From the NCBI RefSeq assembly GCF_030012985.1, contig NZ_CP120233.1:744001-808000 (forward strand): DNA of 64,000 nucleotides, given 5' to 3'. Origin of the DNA: Microbulbifer sp. VAAF005. GTDB taxonomy: Bacteria > Pseudomonadota > Gammaproteobacteria > Pseudomonadales > Cellvibrionaceae. Position 1 is the first letter of the stretch; each line of letters starts with the position of its first letter. Positions 32,412 through 44,816 of the stretch are shown piece after piece. Below the pieces are notes generated by a model. That model had not been told where the DNA came from and ran no database searches. It saw only the letters and a program-made list of their open reading frames with translations. The position numbers were made by a program, and so were the translations under genes.

Positions 32412-33755
32412 TTATTTAGAGTTTCTGTAACGCTGCCTGTCACTCTCGCGATTTAGTCGGCGCAGAGTCTGCAATTTTTCTGAAATTTTTAACTCCAGCC
32501 CTCGGGGAACCGGCTGGTAGTACTCCCGCTCGGCAATCTCTTCGGGGAAGTAATTCTCTCCCGCAGCAAAAGCATCGGGTTCGTCGTGGGCGTAGCGATA
32601 CTCCGCACCGTGGGACAGGCTTTTTGCCAGTTTGGTAGGGGCATTGCGCAAATGCACTGGCACTTCGTAACTGGGCTCGCGACGAACATCCGCCACGGCA
32701 CGATTGTAAGCGGAGTAAACTGCATTGCTTTTTGCCGCAACCGCCAGGTAAGTAATGGCTTGGGCAATTGCCAGCTCGCCCTCGGGACTCCCCAGACGCT
32801 CCTGCACATCCCAGGCATTCAGCGACAACTGCAAGGCCCTCGGGTCCGCATTGCCGATATCTTCACTGGCCATACGCACGACACGGCGAGCGATATATAA
32901 CGGATCGCAGCCTCCATCCAGCATCCGCACAAACCAGTAGAGCGCCGCATCCGGGTCAGACCCCCGCACTGATTTATGCATGGCGGAAATCTGATCGTAA
33001 AAATAATCGCCGCCTTTATCAAAACGGCGAACATCGGCACTGAGCACCTCGGCGAGCACGTCTTCATCGACAATCAGTCGCCCGGCCGCCTCTTTGGCCA
33101 GATCGCAGGCCACTTCCAGCAAGTTCAAAGCACTGCGGGCATCCCCATCGGCAGCCCGGGCAATCTTGCCCAACACTTCTTCGGGAATGTTGACGCTCCG
33201 CTCGCGCAACTGCTGGTCGGTTTGCAGGGCGTAGCGCAGCAACCCCAACAACTCCTCTTCGGGAATACTGCGCAAAAGATAGACCCGACACCGGGACAGG
33301 AGCGCATTGTTCAACTCAAAAGCCGGGTTCTCCGTAGTCGCCCCGACAAAAGTCACAGTGCCCTCCTCCACGTAGGGAAGGAAGGCATCCTGCTGAGCCT
33401 TATTAAATCGATGCACTTCATCGACAAATAAAATAGTGTGTCGGCCCGACTGTATCCGGTGCTGCTCAGCTTCGGCCACCGCCTGGCGAATATCTTTCAC
33501 TCCGGCGAGTACCGCAGACAGTGTTGCAAATCGAGCATCGCACTCTTCAGCTAGCAACCGCGCAAAAGTGGTTTTACCCACACCGGGTGGGCCCCACAAA
33601 ATCATTGAGTGCAGCTGGCCGCGCTCTACGGCCTCCCGCAGAGGTTTGCCCTCCCCCAATAAATGCGACTGGCCCACATAGTGGGCCAGGGAATTCGGCC
33701 GCATACGGGCCGCGAGGGGTTGGTGGGTTTTGGGAGTATCGAACAGATCACTCAT
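32412..33755 (-). CDS. rarA: Replication-associated AAA+ recombination protein RarA (MgsA)
   Basis: 447 residues from the ATG at 33755, which overlaps the lolA stop by eight bases; a longer open frame to 33866 lies inside lolA. Walker A is GPPGVGKTT near 57, Walker B LFVDEVHRFNKAQQDAFLP, with sensor 1 GATTENPAFELN. The C-terminal tetramerisation part follows (DPDAALYWFVRMLDGG). RarA acts at stalled replication forks and interacts with SSB. Confidence 0.96.
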   Translation of the reverse strand: MSDLFDTPKTHQPLAARMRPNSLAHYVGQSHLLGEGKPLREAVERGQLHSMILWGPPGVGKTTFARLLAEECDARFATLSAVLAGVKDIRQAVAEAEQHRIQSGRHTILFVDEVHRFNKAQQDAFLPYVEEGTVTFVGATTENPAFELNNALLSRCRVYLLRSIPEEELLGLLRYALQTDQQLRERSVNIPEEVLGKIARAADGDARSALNLLEVACDLAKEAAGRLIVDEDVLAEVLSADVRRFDKGGDYFYDQISAMHKSVRGSDPDAALYWFVRMLDGGCDPLYIARRVVRMASEDIGNADPRALQLSLNAWDVQERLGSPEGELAIAQAITYLAVAAKSNAVYSAYNRAVADVRREPSYEVPVHLRNAPTKLAKSLSHGAEYRYAHDEPDAFAAGENYFPEEIAEREYYQPVPRGLELKISEKLQTLRRLNRESDRQRYRNSK

Positions 33756-34359
33756 CTTTAATAATGTCAGTACCGGCCGGGGGCTTAAAATCAAATATAG
33801 AAGCGGATAGTTTTGGGTTCGCTTCCATACCACTGAACTGAATTTCAGTGGTTTGTCCCATACCATCGCGCACGGTCATTGCCGACGGCAAGCCATTTTT
33901 GGCAAATCGAATTTCCATGGCTTTAAAAGGGGCCGAGGGGTTCTTGGGGGTCAGGTGATAAACCCCTTCTTTCTGGCTCACATTAAACGAGCCTCGAATT
34001 TCCTCTACTTTGCCCCCCAGTAATAGGGCTGGGGTATCCTTAATACGAGCATCCACTGGGCGAACTGTCACCTGCTCCAGGTCCGGATCGTACAGCCAAA
34101 GCGTCTTGTTGTTTGTCACCAGTAACTGGGGATAAGGCTCACCGGTTTTCCAGCGCAATTTGCCCGGGCGCTGCACAGAAAAGCTACCATTGCTCTTTTG
34201 TGTGACCTCACCACGCTCGTCGATCAATGTCTGTTTGAAATTACCCGAAATCGCTTCCAACGGCTTGAGTAAATCGCTCAGGTCATCGGTGGCATCAGCC
34301 CAGGCCGCGCTGGCGGTAACACTGATTGAAAGCAGCAGACCCTGCAGAATTCTTTTCAT
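33748..34359 (-). CDS. lolA: Outer-membrane lipoprotein carrier LolA
   Basis: 203 residues: a signal peptide cut near AWADATDD, then the LolA beta-barrel with ISGNFKQTLIDERGEVTQKSNGSF, RPGKLRWKTGEPYPQLLVTNNKTLWLYDPDLEQV and the closing FKPPAGTDII. It carries lipoproteins across the periplasm from LolCDE to LolB. It lies between ftsK and rarA, as in many gammaproteobacteria. Confidence 0.96.
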   Translation of the reverse strand: MKRILQGLLLSISVTASAAWADATDDLSDLLKPLEAISGNFKQTLIDERGEVTQKSNGSFSVQRPGKLRWKTGEPYPQLLVTNNKTLWLYDPDLEQVTVRPVDARIKDTPALLLGGKVEEIRGSFNVSQKEGVYHLTPKNPSAPFKAMEIRFAKNGLPSAMTVRDGMGQTTEIQFSGMEANPKLSASIFDFKPPAGTDIIKDE

Positions 34360-34452
34360 AGTGGAGTCCCAACGTATTGATTTCCATAAAGATTAACCCC
34401 GACTAAGTGAACAGTGGCTTAACCCGCCACTGCTCCAAGGGCCAAACTCCTA

Positions 34453-36795
34453 TCAGGCTGGCGGCGGTGCCAGCACCTCTCGATTGCCGTTGTGGCCCGC
34501 CGCAGATATCACCCCGGCAGCCTCCATGGCGTCAATAATTCGAGCCGCGCGATTGTAACCAATCCGCAGCTGACGCTGCACAGAGGAAATTGACGCCTTG
34601 CGAGATTTAGTGACGAAAGCTACGGCTTCGTCGTAGAGCGCATCGGCTTCAGGGTCTTCATCCTCACCGCCTTCAGACTGTAATCCAGGCACGGGGATAC
34701 TGTTATTACTATCGTCGACAATACCATCGATATAATCAGGCTCACCGCGACGGCCCCAATCCGCGACAACTTTATGCACTTCGTGATCGTCGACAAAAGC
34801 GCCGTGGACACGAACGGGAACACCACTTCCAGGCGGTAAGTACAACATGTCACCATGACCGAGCAGCTGCTCCGCACCGCCCTGATCGAGGATTGTGCGG
34901 GAATCCACCTTGGACGAAACCTGAAAACCGATTCGAGTAGGTACGTTAGCTTTAATCAAGCCGGTAATAACATCCACCGACGGACGCTGGGTTGCAAGCA
35001 GTAAGTGGATCCCAGCTGCACGGGCTTTTTGTGCGATTCGCGCGATCAGCTGTTCGACCTTTTTACCGACGATCATCATCATGTCGGCAAATTCATCAAT
35101 CACGACAACAATGGCAGGCAGTGCTTTCAGGGCCGGTGCGGTTTGTTCATCTTCCGGCACGCTGGAGGCGGGATCTGGCTGCCAGATAGGATCGATCAGC
35201 GGCTCCCCGGCCTCTTCCGCCTCTTTCACTTTGCGGTTAAAGCCTGCGAGGTTTCTCACCCCCATTGCCGCCATCAACTTGTAGCGGCGCTCCATTTCTC
35301 CAACACACCAACGCAAACCATTGGCGGCATCGTTCATATCGGTGATGACCGGGGTCAACAAATGCGGAATGCCCTCGTACACAGAGAGCTCCAGCATTTT
35401 TGGGTCCACCAGAATCAGGCGGACCTCATCGGGCGTGGATTTGTACAGCAGGCTCAACAACATAACGTTGATACCCACGGATTTACCCGAACCGGTGGTA
35501 CCCGCTACCAGCAAGTGAGGCATCTTGGCCAGATCGGCCACCACCGGCTGACCGGAAATATCGTGACCGAGCGCCAGAGTCAGCGGCGATTTGGCATTAT
35601 CGTAGACATCTGCCGACAACACTTCACTGAGGCGTACCATCTGTCGATTTTCGTTAGGGATTTCGATACCCACAACCGACTTGCCTGGGATTACCTCAAC
35701 CACACGCACACTGATCACCGCCAGTGAGCGCGCCAGGTCTTTTGCCAGATTGGAAATCTTGCTCACCTTTACACCGGGAGCAGGCTGAATTTCAAAGCGG
35801 GTTACTACCGGCCCCGGCAGCACAGAGACCACTTCGGCAACAACGCCGAAGTCTTTCAGCTTAAGTTCCAACAGGCGTGACAGCGCTTCCAGGGATTCCC
35901 GGGAGAAACCGGCCTTCTTGTTTTGATCTGCTGGATCGAGAAGACCCAGCGGCGGCAGGGTTCCAGTAACCGGGCCACTTTTGAAAAGCTCTCGCTGTTT
36001 TTCCTTCGCTGCCCGAGGACTCTGCTTCGGCTTGGGGGCAGCGGGCTCAATCTTCGGGGGAATTCGTTTGGCAACTCGCTGCTTCTCTTCCTCCACAGCG
36101 GCCTTGCGCACGACGATCGCCTCTCTGGCCACCCTCCGCTCATTGCGCTTTTGGCGCCAGCGTTGATAGAAACTGCCCAACAAGGCAAAAAAGCCGAGCA
36201 CATTCTTTCCGATTGCCTCTGCCAATTTGAGCCACGACAACCCCGTAAAAACAGTGACACCGATAGCAAATATCGCCAGCAGTAAAATAGTTGCCCCTAC
36301 ATAGCCGAGGCTAGAGCCCAGGGCAGACGCCATCGCGCTGCCGATGATGCCCCCGTTGGTAAACGGCAAAGGGTTTTCTGCGGGATCAAAACAAAGAGTC
36401 GCCATTGCCGCCCCGCTGACAAGAACAAGCAGCAAGCCAAAAACTCTCAAAGCAAATAGCGGCAAATGGAAGCGGGCATTGCGATCGCGAAGGATGTGAT
36501 AGGCCCGCAGACCAATCAGCAAGGGGAACAGGTAAGCCATCCATCCGAGCAAAGACAAACACACATCTGCCAGCCAAGCACCGGCTGGCCCAATGGCATT
36601 GTGCACTTGTTGGGTACTGCCAGTTTGCGACCAGCCTGGATCTTCTGCGCTAAAGCTTAACAGGCTAATGGCGAGCAACAGGGCACCAGCCAGCAAACTG
36701 ATCAGGGCCCCCTCGCGAACGAGTCGGGCGATCAATGAGTCTGGCAATGCATTGCTCTCTGCAGGGCTTTTTTCAGTTGCGCTTTCGGCCTTCAA
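34453..36795 (-). CDS. ftsK: DNA translocase FtsK
   Basis: 780 residues. Four N-terminal membrane helices (about 30-200), a short basic linker (about 215-290, shorter than in E. coli), then the alpha/beta motor with Walker [13 protein letters not shown] near 430 and Walker [13 protein letters not shown], and a C-terminal gamma winged helix ([21 protein letters not shown]) that reads KOPS sites. It pumps chromosome ends at the division septum and activates XerCD at dif. Confidence 0.97.
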   Translation of the reverse strand: MKAESATEKSPAESNALPDSLIARLVREGALISLLAGALLLAISLLSFSAEDPGWSQTGSTQQVHNAIGPAGAWLADVCLSLLGWMAYLFPLLIGLRAYHILRDRNARFHLPLFALRVFGLLLVLVSGAAMATLCFDPAENPLPFTNGGIIGSAMASALGSSLGYVGATILLLAIFAIGVTVFTGLSWLKLAEAIGKNVLGFFALLGSFYQRWRQKRNERRVAREAIVVRKAAVEEEKQRVAKRIPPKIEPAAPKPKQSPRAAKEKQRELFKSGPVTGTLPPLGLLDPADQNKKAGFSRESLEALSRLLELKLKDFGVVAEVVSVLPGPVVTRFEIQPAPGVKVSKISNLAKDLARSLAVISVRVVEVIPGKSVVGIEIPNENRQMVRLSEVLSADVYDNAKSPLTLALGHDISGQPVVADLAKMPHLLVAGTTGSGKSVGINVMLLSLLYKSTPDEVRLILVDPKMLELSVYEGIPHLLTPVITDMNDAANGLRWCVGEMERRYKLMAAMGVRNLAGFNRKVKEAEEAGEPLIDPIWQPDPASSVPEDEQTAPALKALPAIVVVIDEFADMMMIVGKKVEQLIARIAQKARAAGIHLLLATQRPSVDVITGLIKANVPTRIGFQVSSKVDSRTILDQGGAEQLLGHGDMLYLPPGSGVPVRVHGAFVDDHEVHKVVADWGRRGEPDYIDGIVDDSNNSIPVPGLQSEGGEDEDPEADALYDEAVAFVTKSRKASISSVQRQLRIGYNRAARIIDAMEAAGVISAAGHNGNREVLAPPPA

Positions 36796-37021
36796 TGGCT
36801 TACCTCAATAATGCTGTACTTTTTATGTCCACATGAACTTGGCGGTGTCTACCTGGGACCTGAATCCCCATGCCGCCTGACAAAATTCTGTATTGCTTAC
36901 AGAAGAAAGCAACTCAATCAGGCTATTTTACAATCTACGCTTTCAGATTGCGCCTTACGATCCCTGACACCAAGTAGTTTTTTGTTGTTTGGCGGCAGTA
37001 TCGAAAAACCTGGAGCGCTTC

Positions 37022-38077
37022 CTAGCCAGTATTCTCTTCTAAATTTATCGGTTTGTACGTGCGATAGATGCAATTTGGAATCATCATCGAGATATCTTGC
37101 CCTGAATCCTCCCAGCAAACCTCATCAATAATCGCCTGGGTAACTCTCTCGCGGAGGTAACTATTCAGAATTTCCAATTTGTATTGATCCCCGCCCAACT
37201 CTGTTTTTAATTTGTCTTGAGTACTATCCCGGTAATAGGTTCTGGATACCCGCTCTGCTTGCGAAAAGCCTGCGTCGCTGAGCAATTGTAACAACTGGTC
37301 TTCCCGCAAAAAGAACCGATCCAAGAGCAACGATTCACGGTGTGTCAGCGCTGACAATTTTCGCTTTTGGGCACACAATAAATCTTGGACCCCGGCAGAC
37401 GCCGGCATCAAGTCCCAAACCAACAGCGGACCTCCCGGCTTCAAAACCCGATAACACTCCTGGAGAACCAGGGGCTGATCTTTATAAGGCACTTCGTGCA
37501 GGCCCATTCTGATTGCCACAGCATCAAATAATTCACTGGGATATGGCAAGTTTCTTCCGTCACCTATAGTGATATCGGCAGCTAGCAATTGAATATTTGG
37601 GTCAAGGTTTTCAAGCTGCGAAGGGTGGGAATCGCACAAGCTACATTGAATAATAACCCCATGAGCTTTGGCAAACTTAAGCAGGTAGCTACTCAGGACT
37701 CCCCTTCCACACATCAAGTCGAGAACTCGACAACCATTGCTGAGGCCCAGCGCCATAGCAAACTTCTCGAGTTCTTCTGGCTCGCCCGCGCAAGTAACCG
37801 CCCCACCTCCTGTATCACCATATCCATCAGAGACAATTTCACAGCGTATTTGCAAGTTAAGCGCGGTAAATAGATCCAGCAGGTGGGGTGGGCCATGTAA
37901 GCTCGCCCGGTGATCGCCATCGGGCTCCAGATCAATGGAAAAACGCAACGAATAACTATCGTCGATAATTTCGGCTACGAAAGCCTGGGCCTCCTCACTA
38001 AGGGTCAGAAAAGTTTTAGGATGCCCCAACTGCTCTCGCTTCAGGTTTAAGGGTATGAACTTTCTTTTGTAGCGCAT
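37022..38077 (-). CDS. SAM-dependent methyltransferase, unassigned
   Basis: 351 residues from the ATG at 38077 (GAGG six bases upstream). An N-terminal region of about 125 residues without a recognised domain precedes a class I methyltransferase fold: motif I CRVLDLMCGRGVLSSYLL near 130, acidic loop LLAADITIGDGRNLPYP, and ECYRVLKPGGPLLVWDLMP. A long helical C-terminal part (about 270-350) may be the substrate domain. It lies between ftsK and trxB, where housekeeping order is usually undisturbed. The substrate cannot be inferred. Confidence 0.8.
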   Translation of the reverse strand: MRYKRKFIPLNLKREQLGHPKTFLTLSEEAQAFVAEIIDDSYSLRFSIDLEPDGDHRASLHGPPHLLDLFTALNLQIRCEIVSDGYGDTGGGAVTCAGEPEELEKFAMALGLSNGCRVLDLMCGRGVLSSYLLKFAKAHGVIIQCSLCDSHPSQLENLDPNIQLLAADITIGDGRNLPYPSELFDAVAIRMGLHEVPYKDQPLVLQECYRVLKPGGPLLVWDLMPASAGVQDLLCAQKRKLSALTHRESLLLDRFFLREDQLLQLLSDAGFSQAERVSRTYYRDSTQDKLKTELGGDQYKLEILNSYLRERVTQAIIDEVCWEDSGQDISMMIPNCIYRTYKPINLEENTG

Positions 38078-39435
<1,358 letters not shown>

Positions 39436-39444
39436 GTCAAACCC

Positions 39445-39467
39445 CCGGGCAGAGCTTTTCTGCCCGG
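39445..39467 (+). terminator. Strong hairpin between trxB and aat
   Basis: CCGGGCAGA (39445-39453), a five-base loop, and TCTGCCCGG (39459-39467): a perfect 9-bp stem just after trxB. No T tract follows, so it may be a processing or attenuation hairpin and not a classic terminator. Confidence 0.5.
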
Positions 39468-39495
39468 TATCCCCCCTACCGACAGGAGTCAGATC

Positions 39496-40214
39496 GTGGC
39501 AGGGAACACCCAAAGCCGCCTGATGTGGCTCGACCACACCGTTGTAGACTTCCCCCAACTGAATTCGCACTGGATGACCCCAATGGCTTGCTGGCAGCCG
39601 GAGGAGACCTGACTCCCGAGTGGCTGGTTGAAGCCTATCAAAGGGGCGTCTTTCCCTGGTATTCAGATGACCAGCCGATCTTGTGGTGGAGCCCCTCCCC
39701 TCGCTGCGTGGTTATCCCGCAAAACTTTCGTATTGGCCGCACTTTGCGCAAAGTATTGCGTCGAGGAACCTTTTCGGTCACCTTCGACCAAGCCTTTCCC
39801 GAGGTAATTGAGGCCTGCCGTGCCCCCCGGGCGGATGAAACCGGCACATGGATCACCGATGAGATGTGCGACGCCTATATCGATATGCACCATCAGGGGT
39901 TTGCCCACTCAGTGGAGGTTTGGCGCGACGGTCAACTCGTTGGCGGACTCTATGGTATTGCGCTGGGGCGAGTGTTCTTTGGGGAGTCGATGTTTCACCG
40001 GGAGACAGACGCTTCAAAAGTCGCTTTTGTCCACCTCGTTCGGCAATTAGAATTGTGGGGCTGCCCGCTGATCGACTGCCAGGTGAGCAATCCTCATCTC
40101 AGCAGCCTTGGGGCAGTGGAAATGTGTCGTAAGGATTTCGAACAACTGCTGGCAGACGGCGTTAAGCAGCCGCCTTTCCCGCAGCCCTGGAAGCTTTCGT
40201 GGACTTATGGGTAA
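39496..40214 (+). pseudogene. aat: Leucyl/phenylalanyl-tRNA-protein transferase, frameshifted near start
   Basis: Attaches Leu or Phe to N-terminal Arg/Lys of proteins in the N-degron pathway. The body is intact: NGLLAAGGDLTPEWLVEAYQRGVFPWY, WWSPSPRCVV, GTWITDEMCDAYIDMH, GGLYGIALGRVFFGESMF. The N-terminus is broken at C5 39552-39556: from the GTG at 39496 (GGAG upstream) the frame reads RLMWLDHTVVDF and, with one added C, continues PPTEFALDDPNG; total 239 residues. The alternative, a GTG at 39525 without any error, gives an atypical start. The intact neighbours and the downstream clpS/clpA make true loss unlikely. Confidence 0.9.
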
Positions 40215-40926
40215 ATACTCTCAGTTGGATTCAGTGCGCCTATTGGCCACCCTGCCCCACCCCTGCGGTTACCTGCCGGATCGGGAGGCAACAACGGTGT
40301 TTGTCGATCCGCAAACCGAGGTGGATCAGCGTCTGTACAACCGCCTGTCAGAACTGGGGTTCCGGCGGAGTGGTGCCTACCTCTATCGCCCCCAGTGCGC
40401 GACCTGTCGCGCCTGTATACCGGCTCGTGTGCCAGTAAGCCTATTTGTCCCCGACCGCAACCAGAGACGCTGCTGGAAGCGCAACAAGGACCTGGACATA
40501 TTCCATATCGAATCCATCGATACAGATGAGCACTACGAACTCTACGCCCGTTATATCGAGCAGCGCCACGCCGATGGGGAGATGTACCCTCCCAGCCGGG
40601 AACAATACCGCAGCTTCCTGAGCCAGGCTTGGGGGGCTACTCGCTATATTGAGCTGAGAGCCCGTGGCAAGTTGGTGGCAGTGGCTGTAACAGATATCCT
40701 GACTGCCGGTTTATCGGCCATCTATACTTTCTTCGATCCCGATGAGGACAAACGGAGCCTGGGCAGTTACTGCATCCTCTACCAGATCGAATGGGCCCGG
40801 CGCTTGGGACTATCTAATCTTTACCTGGGGTACTGGATTGAGAAGTGCCACAAAATGGCCTACAAAAGCCAGTTTCGCCCCATCGAAATGCTAAAAGAAA
40901 ACCGCTGGAGCCTTAAATCGCTCTAG
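40207..40926 (+). CDS. bpt: Aspartate/glutamate leucyltransferase (Bpt/Ate)
   Basis: 239 residues from the ATG at 40207, overlapping the end of aat by eight bases. The N-terminal zinc/Cys region YRPQCATCRACIPARVPV near residue 55-75 and the acyltransferase part (FFDPDEDKRSLGSYCILYQIEWARRLGL, YLGYWIEKCHKMAYK) are typical. It adds Leu to N-terminal Asp/Glu, feeding proteins to ClpS-ClpAP. With aat it forms a complete N-degron tagging pair, and the adaptor and protease genes lie 1-3 kb away. Confidence 0.95.
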   Translation: MGKYSQLDSVRLLATLPHPCGYLPDREATTVFVDPQTEVDQRLYNRLSELGFRRSGAYLYRPQCATCRACIPARVPVSLFVPDRNQRRCWKRNKDLDIFHIESIDTDEHYELYARYIEQRHADGEMYPPSREQYRSFLSQAWGATRYIELRARGKLVAVAVTDILTAGLSAIYTFFDPDEDKRSLGSYCILYQIEWARRLGLSNLYLGYWIEKCHKMAYKSQFRPIEMLKENRWSLKSL

Positions 40927-41051
40927 TTCAACACACTCTCCCTTTGCTCTATCTTGCCTTTTCGTGCAAAATGCTCGCCCGTCAAGCCGCGGCTAGGCCA
41001 AAGAGCCTCCGGGGTAAAGGTCTGATCAAGTTATTGTAAGGTTGCTGCCGC

Positions 41052-41270
41052 ATGGCAAAAGACGATTATATTGAAATGGAAGGCGAGGTGATCGACACCC
41101 TGCCGAACACCACTTTCCGCGTAAAGCTGGAAAATGGACACGTGGTAATTGCGCATATCTCTGGAAAGATGCGTAAAAACTACATTCGCATTCTCACCGG
41201 CGACAAGGTGAAAGTGGAGCTGACTCCATACGACCTGAGCAAAGGCCGCATTACGTACCGCGCGCGCTAA
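41052..41270 (+). CDS. infA: Translation initiation factor IF-1
   Basis: 72 residues, an S1-like OB fold: [22 protein letters not shown], then [19 protein letters not shown] and [14 protein letters not shown]. It binds the 30S A site during initiation. It lies after bpt and before a terminator, as in Pseudomonas. Confidence 0.98.
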   Translation: MAKDDYIEMEGEVIDTLPNTTFRVKLENGHVVIAHISGKMRKNYIRILTGDKVKVELTPYDLSKGRITYRAR

Positions 41271-41313
41271 TTCGCTCAGAGGCCAAATTCCGCAAGGCAA
41301 TTTGACCTGAAAT

Positions 41314-41341
41314 AAAAAAGCCACCTCTCGGTGGCTTTTTT
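41314..41341. terminator. Bidirectional terminator between infA and clpA
   Basis: A6, GCCACC-TCTC-GGTGGC, T6. The stem is perfect, and the flanking A and T runs let it work for infA (plus) and clpA (minus). Confidence 0.9.
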
Positions 41342-41364
41342 ATTGCTTGGCTGAAGCTAATAAT

Positions 41365-43644
41365 TCAGGCGGGCACCGCCATTTTAATCGCCAGCTCATC
41401 ATCCTCAATGGTGACGCAAACACGCCCACCCTCTTCTGCCAACTCACCGAAGAGCACAGCTTCTGCCAAAGGCTTGCGCAGCTTGTCACGAATCAAGCGG
41501 GACATAGGCCTCGCGCCCATCTTCTCGTCATAACCCCGCACCGCCAGCCACTCGCGAGCCTCATCATCAACGACCAGTGTCACCTTGGAATCATCCAACT
41601 GGGCCTGCAACTCAACGATAAACTTATCCACCACCGTCTTCACTACGTCCAGAGGCAGAGAACGGAATTGAATAATATTATCGAGGCGATTGCGGAACTC
41701 CGGGGTAAACATCTTCTTGATCTCCTCCATTCCATCGGTGGAGTGATCTTGATGGGAGAAACCGATTGAGCGACGGCTCATCACCTCAGCGCCCGCATTG
41801 GTTGTCATAATCAGGATGACATTACGGAAGTCCGCTTTGCGGCCGTTGTTATCGGTCAGGGTACCGTGATCCATCACCTGTAAAAGCAGATTGAATACTT
41901 CGGGGTGTGCTTTCTCAATTTCATCGAGCAGCACAACACTGTGAGGGTGCTTGGTAACCGAGTCTGTCAGTAAACCACCCTGGTCAAAACCAACATACCC
42001 AGGAGGCGCGCCGATCAGGCGGGAAACCGTATGGCGCTCCATATACTCAGACATATCGAAACGAATCAGTTCGATCCCCATTACCTTCGCCAACTGGCGG
42101 CAGAGCTCTGTCTTACCGACTCCGGTGGGGCCCGAAAACAGGAAGGAGCCGATAGGCTTCTCTTCAGAACCCAGACCGGCGCGACTCAGCTTAATCGCCG
42201 TACCCAGGGCATCAATCGCGCTGTCCTGCCCAAACACCACCATTTTGAGATTGTCATCCAGGCGCGATAACTGCTCCTTGTCAGAAGCAGACACACTCTT
42301 GGCGGGTATTCTCGCCATTTTGGCGATCACCATTTCAATCTCGCAAATCCCAATAATTTCTTTCCGCTCTTCAGCAGGCAGCAGGGATTGGTAGGCCCCG
42401 GCCTCATCGATTACATCGATAGCCTTATCCGGCAAAAATCGCTCAGTGATGTGGCGGCTAGAAAGCTGAGCCGCAGCATCCAGAGCCCCATCTGTAAAAC
42501 GAACCTTGTGATGATCTTCAAAGCAACTTCTGAGTCCCTGTAAGATCTGCACGGTTTCTTCCACTGAGGGCTCACTGACGTCAATCTTCTGGAAGCGACG
42601 CGAAAGAGCGCGATCTTTCTCAAAGATGCCACGATATTCAGTAAACGTGGTAGAACCGATACAACGCAACTGGCCGCTGGAAAGCAGAGGCTTGAGAAGA
42701 TTAGAGGCATCCATAACGCCCCCGGAAGCGGCGCCAGCTCCAATAATGGTGTGAATCTCATCGATAAACAGCACCGCGTGCTCACGCTTCTTGAGCTCGG
42801 CCAACAGCGCCTTAAACCGTTTCTCGAAATCACCACGATATTTGGTTCCTGCCAACAGGGAGCCCAAATCCAGTGAATAAATAGTGCTTTCTTTTAACGG
42901 CTCAGGGATGTCCTCATCGACAATTCGTCGCGCCAACCCCTCTGCTATTGCAGTCTTACCGACACCAGACTCCCCCACCAATAATGGATTGTTCTTGCGG
43001 CGGCGGGCGAGAACCTGGGTGACACGCTCAACTTCGGGAGCACGACCGACAAGGGGGTCAATACGGCCAAGAATCGCCTCTTGATTGAGGTTGGTGGCAT
43101 AGCTTTCCAGCGGATCGGAACCACCAGGCTCTGAGCCGCCACTAATCTCCTCATCAACCTGTTCAGGTGCGGTGTCGGAACCGTGATGGTGATTATTGCC
43201 ACTGGAGCCAACACGGGAGATTCCGTGAGTGATGTAATTGACGACATCTATCCGGGCAACACTCTGCTGCTTTAAGTAGTAAACAGCCTGGCTCTCCTGC
43301 TCACAGAAAATAGCAACCAGAACGTTAGCCCCGGTGACTTCCTTCTTACCGGATGATTGGACATGAAAAACAGCCCTCTGCAAAACCCTCTGAAAGCCCA
43401 GTGTCGGCTGGGTTTCACGATCTGTATCAGCCTCCGGAATTAACGGTGTTGTGGAATCTACAAATTCCAAGAGTTCACGGCGCAATGCACTTAAATCCGC
43501 TCCACAAGCATGTAGCACATCTGCTGCGGATTCATTATCCAAGAGCGCCAGCAATAGGTGCTCAACGGTCATGAACTCATGCCGTTTCGCCCGAGCACCT
43601 TTGAACGCTAAATTAAGCGTTACCTCTAAGTCCTTGCTGAGCAT
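41365..43644 (-). CDS. clpA: ATP-dependent Clp protease ATPase subunit ClpA
   Basis: 759 residues. N-terminal Clp repeat domain (about 1-145, target of ClpS), then two AAA+ modules with Walker [14 protein letters not shown] near 215 and [12 protein letters not shown] near 495, and Walker [15 protein letters not shown] and [16 protein letters not shown]. It unfolds substrates for ClpP, including N-degron proteins. It is 134 bases downstream of clpS. Confidence 0.97.
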   Translation of the reverse strand: MLSKDLEVTLNLAFKGARAKRHEFMTVEHLLLALLDNESAADVLHACGADLSALRRELLEFVDSTTPLIPEADTDRETQPTLGFQRVLQRAVFHVQSSGKKEVTGANVLVAIFCEQESQAVYYLKQQSVARIDVVNYITHGISRVGSSGNNHHHGSDTAPEQVDEEISGGSEPGGSDPLESYATNLNQEAILGRIDPLVGRAPEVERVTQVLARRRKNNPLLVGESGVGKTAIAEGLARRIVDEDIPEPLKESTIYSLDLGSLLAGTKYRGDFEKRFKALLAELKKREHAVLFIDEIHTIIGAGAASGGVMDASNLLKPLLSSGQLRCIGSTTFTEYRGIFEKDRALSRRFQKIDVSEPSVEETVQILQGLRSCFEDHHKVRFTDGALDAAAQLSSRHITERFLPDKAIDVIDEAGAYQSLLPAEERKEIIGICEIEMVIAKMARIPAKSVSASDKEQLSRLDDNLKMVVFGQDSAIDALGTAIKLSRAGLGSEEKPIGSFLFSGPTGVGKTELCRQLAKVMGIELIRFDMSEYMERHTVSRLIGAPPGYVGFDQGGLLTDSVTKHPHSVVLLDEIEKAHPEVFNLLLQVMDHGTLTDNNGRKADFRNVILIMTTNAGAEVMSRRSIGFSHQDHSTDGMEEIKKMFTPEFRNRLDNIIQFRSLPLDVVKTVVDKFIVELQAQLDDSKVTLVVDDEAREWLAVRGYDEKMGARPMSRLIRDKLRKPLAEAVLFGELAEEGGRVCVTIEDDELAIKMAVPA

Positions 43645-43778
43645 CTAAACCTCAAACCCTAATCGCCAATATTTCCCGCCGACTCCGCTGGTAGGCGCGC
43701 ACCTTTCGCCGGCGTTTATATCCTGGCTGATTCCCTTCAGGTGACGGGACCCTTTGTTCAAAGCAGTTTTTGTCAGAA

Positions 43779-44159
43779 TCAATCCTCTTTGCTCTCGTCC
43801 GCTTCAATTTCACACAACAGGGGATGCTCATTCTCTTGAGCGAACTGATTGACCTGTGCAGCCTTTGTCTCCGCTATATCCCGAGTATAGACACCGCACA
43901 CTGCTTTTCCCCGTGTGTGAACCTGCAACATCAACTGTGTGGCGCGCTCCCGGTTTACTGAAAAAAACAACTCCAAAGTTTCAACAACAAAATCCATGGG
44001 GGTGTAGTCATCATTGAGCATAATGACCTTGTACATCGGCGGCCGCTTCAGCTGCGGCGGCGCCTCCTCAAGGGCCAACCCACCATCGAAGTCATCCAGG
44101 TAAGGGTTGTCTCCATCGGAATCACTGGAGCTTAGTTTAATGATTAGCGAAGTACTCAT
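43779..44159 (-). CDS. clpS: ClpA adaptor ClpS
   Basis: 126 residues from the ATG at 44159; an upstream in-frame ATG at 44171 adds four residues. A disordered, acidic N-terminal stretch precedes the core with [21 protein letters not shown], whose Asn-Asp-Asp binds the N-terminal residue, and [24 protein letters not shown]. It delivers N-degron substrates made by Aat and Bpt to ClpA. It is divergent from cspD. Confidence 0.96.
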   Translation of the reverse strand: MSTSLIIKLSSSDSDGDNPYLDDFDGGLALEEAPPQLKRPPMYKVIMLNDDYTPMDFVVETLELFFSVNRERATQLMLQVHTRGKAVCGVYTRDIAETKAAQVNQFAQENEHPLLCEIEADESKED

Positions 44160-44424
44160 AACAATTATCAATGAATTCTATCGAGCCTGAAAATTGCAGC
44201 TAATGCAACCTTCAATGACGTGACATTGTAACCTTATTTGACGTTTGACACAGCGGTCAGCGGGGAACCTTGACAATCCCCCAGCTGTTGACTACAAGAG
44301 GTAGTGACCGCTACATCAAACGTTAGTCGCAGATAGGATCGCAGCCGACTAACCAGCAGGTCAAATAAATATAAAAACTCTGTAAGGTGGCCAGGGGCCA
44401 CTCAGGCAATTAGAGGGAATCGTT

Positions 44425-44712
44425 ATGCCTACCGGTACTGTAAAGTGGTTCAACAACGCTAAGGGATATGGGTTTATTCTTGCAGATGAGGGAGGGGAGG
44501 ATCTGTTCGCGCACTATTCCGCAATTCAGATGGAAGGCTACCGAACCCTGAAGGCCGGCCAGCAAGTCACTTTCGATATCATTCGAGGAGACAAGGGCTA
44601 CCACGCTGCCAACATTTCTGCACTAACCACTGAGACCACGCCAAACACGGCTGACTCCGATGCAGTGCACACAGAAAAATCCAGGGAGAAGGAAGCGGAA
44701 GCTGTCGGCTAA
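44425..44712 (+). CDS. cspD: Cold-shock-domain protein CspD
   Basis: 95 residues: a cold-shock domain (1-66) with RNP1 KGYGFI and RNP2 LFAHYS, then an acidic, Thr/Glu-rich tail of about 25 residues. The position opposite clpS-clpA is that of cspD in many gammaproteobacteria, where it inhibits replication in stationary phase. The long leader (over 100 bases with little coding) may carry post-transcriptional control. Confidence 0.93.
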   Translation: MPTGTVKWFNNAKGYGFILADEGGEDLFAHYSAIQMEGYRTLKAGQQVTFDIIRGDKGYHAANISALTTETTPNTADSDAVHTEKSREKEAEAVG

Positions 44713-44734
44713 ACAAGCCCAGCAAACAGACAAT

Positions 44735-44768
44735 AAAAAAGCCCTTCACCAAAATGAAGGGCTTTTTT
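44735..44768. terminator. Bidirectional terminator between cspD and icd
   Basis: A6, GCCCTTCA, a six-base loop, TGAAGGGC, T6. A perfect 8-bp stem serving cspD (plus) and icd (minus). Confidence 0.9.
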
Positions 44769-44816
44769 CATGGGGTTCGGGCCAGCTTAAAGCAAACCCG
44801 ACCTCACGAGTGCGGC

